Assembly (NCBI GenBank): GCA_025055465.1
Contig: JANWXA010000014.1
Location: 1 to 16,669 of the forward strand
Length of the DNA: 16,669 nt
Direction of reading: 5' to 3'
Source: Candidatus Kapaibacterium sp.
GTDB taxonomy: Bacteria > Bacteroidota > Ignavibacteria > Kapaibacteriales > HRBIN21
Below, piece after piece: positions 15,631-16,669 of this stretch (positions are counted from its first letter, which is position 1; each line of letters opens with the position of its first letter). Position numbers and translations under genes: made by a program. Under the pieces are notes generated by a model, which searched no databases, was not told where the DNA came from, and saw nothing but the letters and a program-made list of their open reading frames with translations.

Positions 15631-16278
15631 ATGCCAGCCCGCAAGCGAGTCAGCAAAAAACAGGAGAGCGAACAAGCGAAATCAACATCGGTTCGGTCGA
15701 AACGGCCTTCGAAGGTCCGCTCTGTCTCCGGACGTTCCCGCAAAGTACAGGGATCAGCGGCCATATCTCCCCAGCCGGCTTCAGCATCTGGGGAGTCGGC
15801 GCAGGCTACCCCGCCACAGGCAGAGGCCACGCCAACCACCCCGAAGGTCCGCTATTCGGATGAAGAGCTGGAGATGTTCCGGCAGATTATTCTTGCCGAA
15901 AAGCAGAAGACATTGGAGGAATTGCGCCTGTTGCGGGAGCGCCTGGAAGACCTCAACGCATTCAACTACATCGAGGAAGGGGGCATCTTTGCACTCCATC
16001 CGGCCGAGCAAGGAGCCGAAGCCTGGGAGCGGGAACGGACGTACGCTCATATCCAGCGGTTGACGGGCTACTTACAGAAGTTAGACGAAGCGCTGAAACG
16101 CATTGACAACAAAACATACGGCATCTGCCGGAAATGCGGTATCCTGATTGCTAAAGAGCGTTTGATGGCCGTTCCAATCACGACGCTCTCGGCATCGTGG
16201 AAAATCCACCAACGATGTCCAGAAGATGGCATTGATCGCATTATTCCTATCCATGGAGCAAAGGCCCTGCAGGAGTGA
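15631..16278 (+). CDS. DksA/TraR-family protein with degenerate zinc finger
   Basis: The product has 215 residues. Residues 1 to about 70 are Lys/Ser/Arg then Pro/Ala/Thr rich and probably disordered. From about residue 74 (Y-S-D-E-E-L-E-M-F-R) it has the long helical hairpin of the DksA/TraR family, with E-K-Q-K-T-L-E-E-L, L-N-A-F-N-Y and the helix leading to A-L-K-R-I-D-N-K-T-Y-G-I-C. The zinc finger keeps the first pair, C166-x2-C169. The third and fourth Cys of the canonical C-x2-C-x17-C-x2-C are Ser187 and Trp190. A new H193-x2-C196 follows and could supply ligands. DksA-type proteins bind the RNA polymerase secondary channel. The tip D-x-x-D-A pattern of DksA is not visible, so this role is inferred from family only. 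The gene is co-directional between ileS and lspA, a typical Bacteroidota arrangement. Confidence 0.85.
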   Translation: MPARKRVSKKQESEQAKSTSVRSKRPSKVRSVSGRSRKVQGSAAISPQPASASGESAQATPPQAEATPTTPKVRYSDEELEMFRQIILAEKQKTLEELRLLRERLEDLNAFNYIEEGGIFALHPAEQGAEAWERERTYAHIQRLTGYLQKLDEALKRIDNKTYGICRKCGILIAKERLMAVPITTLSASWKIHQRCPEDGIDRIIPIHGAKALQE

Positions 16279-16288
16279 GCGGTAAAGG

Positions 16289-16669
16289 ATGGCAGCGCGC
16301 TGGGATTGGTTCCTGGCTGCTGGGCTCGTTGCGGTTGACCAGCTTACGAAGCTCCTGGTCAAGGGGTTCCAAGTAGGGGCTATCGTCCACGAGGGCATGC
16401 AGCCTGGCGAGAGTTTCCCCGTCATAGGAGAATGGGTACGCATTACCTTCGTGGAAAATCCCGGGATTGCGTTTGGGCTTCCCGTTGGGGAAGCAAAAGT
16501 GGCACTGACCCTGTTCTCCCTCGTCGTCAGTGCTGGGTTGGGGTGGTACCTGCACCGATTATCAGGGGTGCCATTCTGGGCACGCTTAGGGATTGTGTTG
16601 CTCTTTGCCGGAGCAACAGGGAACCTCATTGATCGAGCCTTATATGGCGTGCTTTACGGGGAGGCCCCT
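16289..16669 (+). CDS. lspA: Lipoprotein signal peptidase (signal peptidase II), N-terminal part
   Basis: LspA is the inner membrane aspartyl protease that cuts the signal peptide of diacylated prolipoproteins. The gene runs off the right edge; 127 codons are visible. The start ATG 16289 is 10 bases after the DksA-like stop. Conserved blocks: D17-Q-L-T-K at the end of the first membrane helix, F-V-E-N-P-G-I-A-F-G in the periplasmic part, and G-A-T-G-N-L-I-D-R, whose D115 is the first catalytic Asp. The second catalytic Asp (in the V-x-D-F segment) should lie just beyond the window. Within the window its likely substrates include the adaptor lipoprotein of the efflux operon. Confidence 0.94.
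   Translation, partial: MAARWDWFLAAGLVAVDQLTKLLVKGFQVGAIVHEGMQPGESFPVIGEWVRITFVENPGIAFGLPVGEAKVALTLFSLVVSAGLGWYLHRLSGVPFWARLGIVLLFAGATGNLIDRALYGVLYGEAP

Noticed and set aside
16081..16629. 182-codon minus-strand open frame at the right end
   Set aside because: It is opposite the DksA-like zinc finger and lspA, both with clear family motifs; no homology seen in it.

Overview
This 16.7 kb window reads as a chromosomal segment of a moderately GC-rich bacterium of the Bacteroidota/Chlorobiota (FCB) group. Three things support this: a secreted metalloprotease with a C-terminal domain of the type IX secretion (Por) kind; the gene order ileS, DksA/TraR-like gene, lspA, with a DksA-like protein whose zinc finger is degenerate in the Bacteroidota manner; and an RND pump with the long FCB-type architecture. 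The exact lineage (for example Kapabacteria, Ignavibacteria or Rhodothermota relatives) cannot be fixed from the sequence alone. I see no tRNA, rRNA, CRISPR array, insertion sequence or phage gene, and coding density is very high.

Layout. (1) 1-5439, plus strand: a tightly packed tripartite efflux operon, with the end of a TolC-like outer membrane protein, a TetR-family regulator, a lipoprotein periplasmic adaptor and an RND permease. (2) 5436-9322, minus strand: tsaB (tRNA t6A modification) preceded by a large M4 (thermolysin-like) metalloprotease with a probable beta-propeller and a sorting domain. The RND and tsaB stop codons overlap. (3) 9406-12221, minus strand: a hotdog thioesterase, a ClpB-like ATPase that stops inside the middle domain and so lacks the second ATPase module, and murQ, whose start overlaps the clpB end. 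(4) 12351-16669, plus strand: ileS, the DksA/TraR-like gene and the start of lspA, probably one operon.

How the genes work together. The first block forms one drug or solute exporter under its own local repressor. The clpB/murQ pair is translationally overlapped. The ileS/dksA/lspA block is housekeeping: isoleucine charging, a probable transcription cofactor, and lipoprotein signal peptide cleavage, which would also process the adaptor lipoprotein of block 1.

The points most worth a second look are the ClpB-like protein reduced to its N domain and first ATPase module, the isoleucyl-tRNA synthetase of the IleRS2 class with a GxHH signature in place of HIGH, and the DksA-like protein with the second Cys pair replaced and an HxxC pair a few residues downstream. 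I did not find a clearly new multi-gene defence or metabolic system.
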